Source: Gammaproteobacteria bacterium
GTDB taxonomy: Bacteria > Pseudomonadota > Gammaproteobacteria > Methylococcales > Methylomonadaceae
Direction: 5' to 3'
Length of the DNA: 39,627 nt
NCBI GenBank assembly: GCA_018830325.1
Contig: JAHJSQ010000101.1
Coordinates: 1 to 39,627, forward strand
How positions within the stretch are numbered: the stretch's first letter is position 1; each line of letters begins with the position of its first letter. The notes under the pieces were generated by a model that had not been told where the DNA came from, ran no database searches, and saw only the letters and a list, made by a program, of their open reading frames with translations. Of this stretch, positions 8,271-16,337 are shown one piece after another. A program made the translations under genes and the position numbers.

Positions 8271-8367
8271 ATAACCTGCGGTTGCTTCGAATAAACCGAT
8301 AGAATAGCCGTTGCCGTCAAACTGTTCTTGTGTTTCCGTTTCTTGAGTAATGATTGATGGCATGGTT

Positions 8368-9759
8368 TTATTTCTCATTACATGACTTATGCGAATTCAA
8401 CAATATAGCCAATTTACGCTGCCGCTCTGAAAAAACAGGTTTTTTCTTTTTGCCTTGGACCTTATCAGGATCGTCTAAAAGCCCAGGGAAATGCCGATTG
8501 AATAATTCGGCAAGATAAGTGATGACGGTTGTATCCAATTCCTCACTTAAACGAGTCAACCATTTATCAACAACATCACCTTGCCAAAATGCGTTTTTGT
8601 CTTCCCGCCAATTGCCTTCTTCCATCGCTTCTATAAATTGCTGTGCTATCGGAGTGTATGCCGCCAATTCTTTTTTACGTTCTTGTTGCTGCCTGTCTTT
8701 TTCTTCTTTGATGAAGGCGTCTTTTTTACGATTTTCAAAGTCATGCAGATACTCGTTATGTTGTGTCATCTGCCCATAACCGACTGCCGTTTTCGCGCCG
8801 AAACCCAGCCAATCGAAGGCATGCTCGAAAGCGGATTTGATTAAGGCTTGCCAGTTTTGTTGAAGCGCTTCGGGCAGTCGTGTTTTTGCACAAGTACAAT
8901 AAAAGTCAAAGTCACTGCCGGGTGGGATGGTTAGGAAAACGTTGGGAACAGGTTGTTCGGAATCGTGCGGGGCGTTTTTGCCATTGAAATAGCCGCTGTG
9001 GTGTGGCGTCAGAATACCCATTGTCAGGCTAGCGCTTTGCGGGTAAACATCCCAAAAGCGCAGTGCGCCTTGCAGGCTGATTTCATCCGACAACGAGGAT
9101 AAAAAGCGTTGAGGATCGTTTTTTAGGGATTCTTTCTTATACTTATCCGTTACGACAGTATCAATGAAACGCTTCAACGTCTCGTGCTCGAATGCCGCCT
9201 TTTTCACCCACGCTTGAAACGCCTGCTGGCGGCGTTCAGCTTCCTCGACCAACACTCTATCGCCTTTGTAAGGTTTTTGAGAAATCGCAGCATTACCTGC
9301 TTCAAAGCCAAATAGCCACCAAACGCTAAGCATATCCCAGCCTTGTGTTTCGCCGTACAAGCCCAAGGCCAATTCTTCCGCCGCCGAACGCAATACGCCT
9401 TTGACGCTGGAGCCTGGCAAATACGGCAGGCCGTAAGGGTTCAGAAAGGCAAAGCCGTTTTCCAGAGGATGTTCATTACCGATGCCGGTCATGAACGGCG
9501 AGTTGCTTTTGGCAGGAAAATAAGCCAAATCGGGATTTTGCAGCGCAAGAGCTTGTTGGCGTTGGCGCAGATTTTCGGCGAGTTTTTTCGAACCTGGTGG
9601 CAACGTTTTTGCCACTGTTTTTAGGGCATCTTTTTTGCCGCTTTCGGCTCGTTTCCAATTGTCTTGCCATACAGGAAAATACAAGCTGAAGCGATGGCCA
9701 GGGGCGGTATCCCGGCCTTCTAAATGTCTTGTCATATAGTTGGGAATGGCGGCTTTCAT
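8368..9759 (-). CDS. cmr6: Type III-B RAMP protein Cmr6
   Basis: Cmr6 caps the head end of the Cmr effector complex, a Cas7-like RAMP subunit sitting on the crRNA 3' region and contacting Cmr1. Recognisable sequence includes PFMTGIGNEHPLENG at about residues 88-102, followed by LPYLPGSSVKGVLRSAAEE, the RAMP helix after beta-1 seen in Cmr6 and Cmr4, and a glycine-rich WLGFGAKTAVGYGQM loop near residue 320. At 463 aa it is long for Cmr6, with an N-terminal extension and a charged, Lys/Glu-rich C-terminal tail. The ATG is preceded by AAGGAGGTGAT, an essentially full-length anti-16S match that overlaps the cmr5 stop codon, so high expression and coupling with cmr5 are likely. Confidence 0.92.
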   Translation of the reverse strand: MKAAIPNYMTRHLEGRDTAPGHRFSLYFPVWQDNWKRAESGKKDALKTVAKTLPPGSKKLAENLRQRQQALALQNPDLAYFPAKSNSPFMTGIGNEHPLENGFAFLNPYGLPYLPGSSVKGVLRSAAEELALGLYGETQGWDMLSVWWLFGFEAGNAAISQKPYKGDRVLVEEAERRQQAFQAWVKKAAFEHETLKRFIDTVVTDKYKKESLKNDPQRFLSSLSDEISLQGALRFWDVYPQSASLTMGILTPHHSGYFNGKNAPHDSEQPVPNVFLTIPPGSDFDFYCTCAKTRLPEALQQNWQALIKSAFEHAFDWLGFGAKTAVGYGQMTQHNEYLHDFENRKKDAFIKEEKDRQQQERKKELAAYTPIAQQFIEAMEEGNWREDKNAFWQGDVVDKWLTRLSEELDTTVITYLAELFNRHFPGLLDDPDKVQGKKKKPVFSERQRKLAILLNSHKSCNEK

Positions 9760-9770
9760 ATCACCTCCTT
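9760..9770 (-). promoter_or_regulatory. Very strong ribosome binding site for cmr6
   Basis: The minus strand reads AAGGAGGTGAT directly before the cmr6 ATG, an almost complete complement of the 16S rRNA 3' end. It overlaps the cmr5 stop codon (9769-9771). Confidence 0.8.
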
Positions 9771-10128
9771 ATTGGCTAATGGCCGCGAACTGACGTATCC
9801 AGCGCAGCAGGGCCAAGGTTTCTTCGGTAGCTTTGCGGTATTTCTGACTATTAGCGTTCAGCAAAGCATCCATCATCTTATCAAAAGGCACCGTGACATT
9901 TTCTTGATGGGTCAAATAGGCAGCCAGCCAATCAATGATATGCTTATTCAGTGCTTTGTAATGTTCACCCTTCTTATCTTGATAAAACGCCAAGGTTTGC
10001 ATTAATCCGTTATTCATAATCAAAGCAGGCGCACCTTTAGCTAGTTTTCCGTATTCGTCAGGTTGGCCTTGTACCACCTTCCAGGCATAGGCCGCACGTT
10101 TTTGATCCAGGCTGGGTAATTTACTCAT
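9769..10128 (-). CDS. cmr5: Type III-B small subunit Cmr5
   Basis: Cmr5 is the small, all-helical subunit (Cas11) that stacks along the belly of the Cmr complex. The 119-aa product is rich in helices, starts MSKLPSLDQKRAAYAWKVV, as is usual for Cmr5, and continues with YGKLAKGAPALIMNNGLMQT. The reading frame is open 26 codons further upstream, but the chosen ATG is right because GGAGG precedes it and it overlaps the end of cmr4 by 8 bp, a normal coupling arrangement. No catalytic residues are expected. Confidence 0.92.
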   Translation of the reverse strand: MSKLPSLDQKRAAYAWKVVQGQPDEYGKLAKGAPALIMNNGLMQTLAFYQDKKGEHYKALNKHIIDWLAAYLTHQENVTVPFDKMMDALLNANSQKYRKATEETLALLRWIRQFAAISQ

Positions 10129-11053
10129 TGCTGCCTCCAATAACGGAACAAACAATTTGCCCGCGCCCTGTAGTGGCGTCGCCGCCAAATTGCACCATGC
10201 GGCCATTCAAGGCTTGCCATTGCTCACCGCCGTTAATCAAAGTTTGCATTACTTGCTCGGCATTCATACGGTTATCGGCGCTGTCGCCTTTCTTATAACG
10301 CTCTTGGCTGGCGAGTATGACGCTAAACAGCAAGCTTTCCGGCGGCAGGTTTTCGGTATAAAACAACGCGCCACCATCGGCGGTACCACTGACATCGTCG
10401 ATACGCACATGCGGCTCGACTACCGTGGAATTAACAACGAAATAATGCAGCTCGTCGTCGGAAAGCAGCACTAAATCATTCGCTAGCTTTTCACGGAAAA
10501 AACTGAATTCGTCGGATTGCGGCAAGGCATTGGCCGCCAGCCAATCGGTAATCGGCTTCACTGTACGTTCTTCCTTGGCTTGAAGTTCATAAGCTTCCAG
10601 CGCCAATTTGTTTTCGGTCATCAAGTCGGGATTGACGATCTGGCAATGGCCGCTGGCTATACTCGGTACAGTCCAATCTACTTGTACTTTTGCCATCGCT
10701 AATTGCCGCTGCAAACGTGCCAACAACAACGGCGAAGTCGCATAAACGAAACCGGCCTTGGCGCAACGCACCGGAAAGGCCAGTAGTTGACCATCGCTGA
10801 AACTCAAAGCACCGGCATGGTCTGATGCATCGTTTTCCGGGCCGAACAAGCGCTTAAGCAATTTGCGGTCTTCGTGTTGCGCCCAATAATCGTGGCGGAT
10901 CGCGCCCTTGATGCCGGAACCGGCCATCATGGGATATTCGGTATGACGTTCACGTTGGATTGGGTTGTCTATCAAGCCGCCGACCGCCGTGCCGGTGCCC
11001 ATGTGTACCGGGCTGACGCAATAAAGAAAAGCAATTCGGGTTTCCTGAAACAT
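10121..11053 (-). CDS. cmr4: Type III-B backbone RAMP protein Cmr4
   Basis: Cmr4 is the Cas7-type subunit that forms the filament on the crRNA and cuts the target RNA every 6 nt. The N-terminus (VSPVHMGTGTAVGGLIDNPI) and the following YPMMAGSGIKGAIRHDYW are diagnostic. The conserved acidic residue of the active-site loop is plausibly D29 in GGLIDNPI (the homologous Asp is catalytic in studied Cmr4), so target RNA cleavage should be intact. The 310-aa length is typical. AGGAG lies just upstream of the ATG. A 145-bp gap with a large palindrome separates it from cmr3, the only break inside the cmr core. Confidence 0.95.
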   Translation of the reverse strand: MFQETRIAFLYCVSPVHMGTGTAVGGLIDNPIQRERHTEYPMMAGSGIKGAIRHDYWAQHEDRKLLKRLFGPENDASDHAGALSFSDGQLLAFPVRCAKAGFVYATSPLLLARLQRQLAMAKVQVDWTVPSIASGHCQIVNPDLMTENKLALEAYELQAKEERTVKPITDWLAANALPQSDEFSFFREKLANDLVLLSDDELHYFVVNSTVVEPHVRIDDVSGTADGGALFYTENLPPESLLFSVILASQERYKKGDSADNRMNAEQVMQTLINGGEQWQALNGRMVQFGGDATTGRGQIVCSVIGGSNE

Positions 11054-11094
11054 AGTGGCTCCTGGTTTATAACTGAATAGGTTGAAAAGGTTTA

Positions 11095-11179
11095 TGTAGG
11101 TTGGGTTAGGCGACAGCCGTAACCCAACATGACGGCTTCGATTGTCGGGTTACGCTCTATCGAGCTAACCCGACCTACA
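11095..11179. repeat. TGTAGGTTGGGTTA palindrome between cmr3 and cmr4
   Basis: Outer arms TGTAGGTTGGGTTA and, inverted, TAACCCGACCTACA bound an 85-bp unit. A second pairing, GGGTTA...TAACCC, lies inside it. This type of palindrome is common in gammaproteobacterial genomes. Sitting inside the cmr operon, it may form a structured mRNA segment that sets the ratio of downstream Cmr4-6 to upstream Cmr1-3; that effect is inference. Confidence 0.8.
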
Positions 11180-11198
11180 AAAAACATGACGCCCAACA

Positions 11199-12362
11199 TC
11201 ATGACCAACGCCCTATCAGGATGTTGTTGAAGCCTTCCGCACGTCGTTTGGTATCAGGATACGAGTCAAGCTTAAATAAGCTTTGCTCGACAAGCTTTTC
11301 AAGCTCGCTAATATCGCCTTCGAAGTCGTCGAACCAATACACGCTGCCGGTGCTGACGGCTTTTAAGGCAGGTTTGGGTTTGTTCTCGGCAATATCCCAA
11401 CCGCTAATGATCTCGGCGCGGTTGATGACGGCGCTAACAAAACGAGCGGAAAAATCAGGCGTTTTCCAAACATAGCCGCCGTTGTGCGCCGACATATTCG
11501 GCAATAACCAGCCTTGTTCGAACAAACCGGGCGTAGTCAACAGCACTTTGAAACGTTTGTCGTGAGCGATTTGTTGCCAGTTAGGACGCGGTGCTTGCCA
11601 TTCGGTAACGCTATGGTGAGCGGCACGACCGTCACCTCCCAAGCGTAGCGCGCCATTTTTCGGTAATAATCCGGCGCAGCCCGCTATGCCCGCTAGAAAA
11701 CCGACGCCAGAATTCAAAGCCACCGCATCGACGGTATAGAGTTGGCCGTCGCTGGTGGTACGCGCTTGCGCATCCAGCGAGATACCCAAGCGAGAATCGA
11801 TATTCCAAAGTGCGCGGGGTTCCACCAGATATTTGGCTTCGATAATTTGGCCGTTCAGCCAGGCTTGCATGCCTTCGAGATTAAGCCACAATCCGCTTTC
11901 GGGTTTGACTTGTTTATCGGTGCGCAGTAAGGGGATTTGTTCGCAAGGCGCGCTGGATTGAATTGCCAGCGGTAATCGATGTGGTTGCAGCGGATGCACT
12001 TGTTTCGGACCACCAGTATCAGCGGTGATTACGACATCGGCGGGCAGCGGCCAATAGACATCGGCTAATTCTGCCGCCTTGTCTTCAAATCGGCCCAACA
12101 GAAAATGACTAATGCGAAAATCGCCCGGTTGCGTCGGCGTGCCCAGACTTTGCACTAATGCCACGGATAACGCGGCATTATTTTCAGCAAATTGCCCGAC
12201 ATCAACGCCACCGTTGACTAACAATTGCGTACGCAGCGCGCCCGCTGCCAGTGATGGCCATGGAGGCATGATGGCCTCACCGGTGGCGGAGCTGTCGCCG
12301 AACAAACGATTGCCGCGCAAATACAACACATCCAGCGGTTGTAAGAAATGAAATTCCGTCAT
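11199..12362 (-). CDS. cmr3: Type III-B RAMP protein Cmr3
   Basis: Cmr3 (Cas5-like) pairs with Cmr2 at the foot of the complex and clamps the 8-nt crRNA 5' handle. The N-terminus FLQPLDVLYLRGNRLFGD and the next PPWPSLAAGALRTQLL are characteristic, as is the C-terminal part PGLFEQGWLLP and AVSTGSVYWFDDFEGD. The 387-aa length is normal. Its ATG overlaps the cmr2 stop as ATGA, with GGAGG upstream, so it is translationally coupled to cmr2. Confidence 0.94.
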   Translation of the reverse strand: MTEFHFLQPLDVLYLRGNRLFGDSSATGEAIMPPWPSLAAGALRTQLLVNGGVDVGQFAENNAALSVALVQSLGTPTQPGDFRISHFLLGRFEDKAAELADVYWPLPADVVITADTGGPKQVHPLQPHRLPLAIQSSAPCEQIPLLRTDKQVKPESGLWLNLEGMQAWLNGQIIEAKYLVEPRALWNIDSRLGISLDAQARTTSDGQLYTVDAVALNSGVGFLAGIAGCAGLLPKNGALRLGGDGRAAHHSVTEWQAPRPNWQQIAHDKRFKVLLTTPGLFEQGWLLPNMSAHNGGYVWKTPDFSARFVSAVINRAEIISGWDIAENKPKPALKAVSTGSVYWFDDFEGDISELEKLVEQSLFKLDSYPDTKRRAEGFNNILIGRWS

Positions 12363-15253
12363 TGCGCACCTCCAGCGCGACTATCGCGAGCCAAAAATTC
12401 GGCGATTCCGATGAAGTGGGTAATGAAATCGGTACAACTTTGCCCGTTTTGCCGCATACCTAAATCCACCATGACTTTGGCTAAATCGCGGTATTGGGCA
12501 ACGCCTTGGTTTTGACGAATCAATGGATACTCCAAAGCTTGTTTAAGCAAATTTTTATAGGCTTCTGGGTTATCTGAAAACAACGAATCCGGCGGTAATC
12601 GCCGCAACCAGTCTTGGGCAATGTAGGCTGCTCGGCGGGACATATTAGGCTCGGCCAAAGCTTGTTTGAGCCGGATCAACTGACCGATGGGGCTGTCCAG
12701 TAAACTTTCCGGTTGCTGCGGGTTGCTGAACCATTTGCTGGTCAATTTCACCGCCCCGCCGGAACGTTTCAGCACATCGATAGCAAAGGCATCGCGACCG
12801 CCTTGTTTCTTGGCGCGCTGTTCGGCAGCGCGCAAGGTTTTCAATACCTGTCCCAACGGCGCGGTATGGTGGGCGATTACCGCGCCACAAGAAGCGGTGG
12901 CTTTCGGCCCCATCACCCGGTACAAATTATCGTCTTTAAGAACATAGCCATTCTTTAACTGCAATACGGCTTCGTCCTGATTCAGCAATGTTTTCCAAAC
13001 TGTTTGCGGATCACCATTGACTGGAAAAATGCCGCTATAGACCAAACGCAACAGCAACATCATCGGCAATAAATCGTCCACCGCAACCATAGCCATGACG
13101 TCGTCGCCACCCGCATATAGCAATTTGCCTTTGTACAAACCCTCAACCACGTAACGCGCCAAATCCAGCGAAAAGCCGTTAAGGGCATCAGAAATTGCCA
13201 TATGCCGCGCTGGCGAGGCGTGACGTTTGCTTTGTAGATAGGGGTTAAGCTTGGCCCGGTATTTTTGGTCGATATTAGCCTGAAGTTGGCGATGCCAACT
13301 CTCGTGATAGCCGAGTTGATATTTCTCTTCGTTACCGGTCAACCAAGCGCCCATATTGTCGCCGTCCATTAGGATCAGGGCGTAATAACTTTCCTGAAAA
13401 AAATCGTTGAGCGTGGACTTTATATTTGGCTTCAAGTCTTCATTGTCGCAATGAGCCTCCCAAAAGGACGGCAATTTCTTCGCCAACAGCCGCGCTTGTT
13501 GATCAGAACCGGCCATTTGCAATACTTTTTTCGGCAACGCCGACTGCTCTTGCCAGCCCTCTAATATTGCCAATAATTCTATCGGCAAAGACTCCCGATT
13601 AGCGTTTTTTAGCCATCGCTCGAAGTTAGTCGAAAATGCCATATCATGTGTCGAAACCACATAACGATTAATGCCCTGCAAATCCTCCATGGAATTTTTG
13701 ATTTCCTTAATGAAGTGGTTCGGCCACAAACGCTTCAGCATATCCAAGGCGCTTAAATGCTCGCCGTTTTTGACCCAGGACGGTTTTTGCGCGGCGACTC
13801 TTTGCCAAAGCGTGTTTTGCCGTTGACCGGGCGACAAGCACAATTGCGCTTCGTCAGTCGTCAGCCATTCATATTCGCCGCTCAAGGTATTTCGGTAGCC
13901 TTGCTGCGGTTTTTGCTGGAAAGTGCGGGTAGCTTTGGCGGCGGCGGCAACGCGATCCAAAAGATCGTAAACTGCCGGATACAACACGCCGGGGTTGGGT
14001 TTGTAAAATTTCCAGCCTTGTTCGGGTTCAATGGCTTGGTTAAGCGTTTTCCATAACTCACTGCCTAGAAATCCTGGCAAATTGCTTTCAGGATAAAAAG
14101 CGTGCATCGCCTGTTGTAACTTTTCCGTATTCAAGCTGCCTTCTTGCTGTTCGCATAACCAAGGCACAGCCGCCCAATACACCTCCGGGAAACCGTCCAA
14201 TTGTTCGCGAAGTTGCCGGTAACACGGCAAATCAGATTTTTTGAGTTGGGCGATTTCCAGGCATTCGTCTAGCATCGCTTCGGCTTCGTTCATTACCCAT
14301 AATCTGACGTGTTCCGTAATTTGTTCGGCTAATTCCTTGGCCAATGATGCAGGTACCAGCGCCATGAATTTATTGGGCAGGGCGGCGGAAAACAGTGGAT
14401 TGGCGTCGGTTTTAGCCGTGCGCCATTCGCAATCTTTAAATCGATTTGCCGGTAAACCCATTTCGTTTTGCAGCCACAAATCCACTTGCGGGACACCGCG
14501 CAACTGCGGAAAAATGATCGCATCCGGCCCCAGCCGTTCACAGATCACTTTCATACCTTCCCAGGCGATACGTGACAGCAAATGCGAACCGGCCCATAGG
14601 TCAGACGTCGAGCGTCCGGCGGCGATAAAGGATTGTACAGGACCAAAGCTGACGTTAAGCAAAGCCGGTTGCTGTTTAGCGTCGGCGGCAAACGCGCCGC
14701 AAAAGGCAGAAGTCAAATCCAGATGCGCCCATATCGTGTGATCGGGCACGCGGGTATCGGCAGGCAGAAAGCGCCACAGATGACCGATGCCCATTGGGTT
14801 AAGCTCCGGACCGAAACGCCAGAAACTGAGCAAGGTCTTGCGCCAATCTATAGTTCCGTTGGCGTCGCGCTCGATTAAATCGAGGAAGCTGGCGGTACTG
14901 AACGCTTTGATGTGCGCGGGCTCAATCGACAATTTGCCCAAATCAGCCGATTCGCCAGTCAATGGATGCTTGATCTCTGGGCTTTGGTCGAAGCGCACTT
15001 GCGCCCATTTTGCAAAACGGCTGTTGGCATCTTGCGGAAATTGCGGGCGGTCGGCTGCTGAGGCCCAATGGTCTGCTTTTTTGATCCAGTTTTTGATGTC
15101 GGTATCGACGCCGTTAGGAAAAAACAGTTTGAACAATTCGTAAGTAGTACCGCCTTCATGTCCTGCTGGATCGCGCATTAATACCAAGGCTTTTTCTGCC
15201 GGGTCGTGTACGCGGGCGGCGAGTTTGGCTTGCCAGAGTTTGTGATCAGCCAT
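12359..15253 (-). CDS. cmr2: Cas10 family signalling subunit Cmr2
   Basis: Cmr2 is the large subunit that detects target RNA bound to the crRNA and makes cyclic oligoadenylates from ATP with its Palm domain. An HD pair occurs at H16-D17 (ARVHDPAEKA), so a single-stranded DNA nuclease may be retained. The Palm motifs are intact: DGDN at 630-633 and GGDD at 715-718 (LYAGGDDVMAM). The 964-aa length suits Cmr2. The intact GGDD predicts second-messenger synthesis, consistent with four CARF proteins in the same locus. It follows cmr1 with a 2-bp gap, is preceded by AGGGAG, and overlaps cmr3 by 4 bp. Confidence 0.96.
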   Translation of the reverse strand: MADHKLWQAKLAARVHDPAEKALVLMRDPAGHEGGTTYELFKLFFPNGVDTDIKNWIKKADHWASAADRPQFPQDANSRFAKWAQVRFDQSPEIKHPLTGESADLGKLSIEPAHIKAFSTASFLDLIERDANGTIDWRKTLLSFWRFGPELNPMGIGHLWRFLPADTRVPDHTIWAHLDLTSAFCGAFAADAKQQPALLNVSFGPVQSFIAAGRSTSDLWAGSHLLSRIAWEGMKVICERLGPDAIIFPQLRGVPQVDLWLQNEMGLPANRFKDCEWRTAKTDANPLFSAALPNKFMALVPASLAKELAEQITEHVRLWVMNEAEAMLDECLEIAQLKKSDLPCYRQLREQLDGFPEVYWAAVPWLCEQQEGSLNTEKLQQAMHAFYPESNLPGFLGSELWKTLNQAIEPEQGWKFYKPNPGVLYPAVYDLLDRVAAAAKATRTFQQKPQQGYRNTLSGEYEWLTTDEAQLCLSPGQRQNTLWQRVAAQKPSWVKNGEHLSALDMLKRLWPNHFIKEIKNSMEDLQGINRYVVSTHDMAFSTNFERWLKNANRESLPIELLAILEGWQEQSALPKKVLQMAGSDQQARLLAKKLPSFWEAHCDNEDLKPNIKSTLNDFFQESYYALILMDGDNMGAWLTGNEEKYQLGYHESWHRQLQANIDQKYRAKLNPYLQSKRHASPARHMAISDALNGFSLDLARYVVEGLYKGKLLYAGGDDVMAMVAVDDLLPMMLLLRLVYSGIFPVNGDPQTVWKTLLNQDEAVLQLKNGYVLKDDNLYRVMGPKATASCGAVIAHHTAPLGQVLKTLRAAEQRAKKQGGRDAFAIDVLKRSGGAVKLTSKWFSNPQQPESLLDSPIGQLIRLKQALAEPNMSRRAAYIAQDWLRRLPPDSLFSDNPEAYKNLLKQALEYPLIRQNQGVAQYRDLAKVMVDLGMRQNGQSCTDFITHFIGIAEFLARDSRAGGAQ

Positions 15254-15255
15254 GA

Positions 15256-16329
15256 TTATTTGCTCCCTGTACGTTGCAGATATAAGTCTAAGTAGGCGTG
15301 GACTTTGCGCCAGATGGCTTCTTGACTGGCAATCAACTTTTGTGCATCAGGGTGGCGTAATTTTCCAGCGACTTCCACCGGTATCTTGCAAGGCAGGTGA
15401 AACACCAATCCGATGAACCTACCCTTTTGTTGAATGATTTTGCTGCGCATCTGTCCAGCCAATCGGTCGTTTTTTAATTCTTTGGGCGTGTGACGAGTAA
15501 CTGGAAGTGCGAGAACCTGCCTTTCATCGAACGGTTTGGTGACACTCAGTGATGTGCGATAGCCAATTTTGACTTCCGCCAGTTTCCTCATGACAGCCAT
15601 CCATGATGTGCAAGCTTCCGTTTTCCAAATCAACATACCTTTTTCATCCGTACCAATGGCGTGTGGCCATTCTTGAGTCAGGCAATCTTTTAATGATCTC
15701 TGAAACCGGGTCAAATCGGCATTGCCATTTAGCAAAACGTCATGGCCTTGTAGTCGTGTTTGTCGCGACAAAGGTGTCGCTCCCACAGAGGTGGCTGATA
15801 ATTCAACTGAGCCCCAAGCATTACGCGAACGGCCACCCAGAGTGCCGAACAAATGAATTAGCTGTAGTGCGTGAGTAAGCTCTTCATCTGCCGCTTCGGG
15901 ATAAATCAAGGTAAGCTGATTTTCCTCGTTTGCGTTAATGGCTGGAGAGTTTTTCAATCCTTTTTTGAAATCCAGTGGCCCATAGCCCAAATATAATTGT
16001 GAGCCAATGGAAAACTTCACTTCAGGATGTTTTACTTTGGGATCATCTTTTACCCATTCAGTGAGGCCGCCTTGATTGCAATGGATCAATTTTATCCGCA
16101 CCCGACTCCGCATCGCCCAACTCCCGTTGTCCAGCCACGCATGCCCAAACAAGCGACCTTCGGCTTCCCTCATGCCCTGCCAGTCATAGTTGTACTGTTT
16201 GGCAACCGCAATCCGCCACCAATGCTGCAATAGAGCTTTGAACGGAGGCGTTCGCCAGGCCGATTGCTGTTCGGCATCACCCAAGAATGCCGGGCAATTG
16301 AAACGAATTTGATAATCTGCTCTTAACAT
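15256..16329 (-). CDS. cmr1: Type III-B RAMP protein Cmr1
   Basis: Cmr1 is a double-RAMP subunit at the head of the Cmr complex near the crRNA 3' end. The N-terminus ADYQIRFNCPAFLGDAEQQ followed by WRTPPFKALLQHWWRIA is typical of the family, as is GGRSRNAWGSVEL (the glycine-rich RAMP loop). The start at 16329 is chosen because TAGGAG lies upstream and it lies 8 bp beyond the preceding stop; an open frame of 16 more codons exists but lacks family similarity. Residues about 182-190 (VGATPLSRQ) are encoded by a 27-bp TGTGGGAGCG...TCGCGACA palindrome of a dispersed type, apparently an in-frame insertion right after the RAMP loop. Confidence 0.9.
   Translation of the reverse strand: MLRADYQIRFNCPAFLGDAEQQSAWRTPPFKALLQHWWRIAVAKQYNYDWQGMREAEGRLFGHAWLDNGSWAMRSRVRIKLIHCNQGGLTEWVKDDPKVKHPEVKFSIGSQLYLGYGPLDFKKGLKNSPAINANEENQLTLIYPEAADEELTHALQLIHLFGTLGGRSRNAWGSVELSATSVGATPLSRQTRLQGHDVLLNGNADLTRFQRSLKDCLTQEWPHAIGTDEKGMLIWKTEACTSWMAVMRKLAEVKIGYRTSLSVTKPFDERQVLALPVTRHTPKELKNDRLAGQMRSKIIQQKGRFIGLVFHLPCKIPVEVAGKLRHPDAQKLIASQEAIWRKVHAYLDLYLQRTGSK
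15761..15787. repeat. 27-bp dispersed palindrome inside cmr1
   Basis: TGTCGCGACAAAGGTGTCGC followed by TCCCACA matches the CGCTCCCACA tail seen at 6766-6775, 17517-17526 and, inverted, at 6421. At 27 bp (nine codons) it keeps the cmr1 frame open. Confidence 0.65.
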
Positions 16330-16337
16330 GTCTGCTC

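Noticed and set aside
8109-8378. 89-codon minus-strand frame between cmr6 and the CARF-HEPN gene
   Set aside because: Most of it is translated repeat hairpins (RSHGPPWECIP and similar), a common artefact of such repeats.
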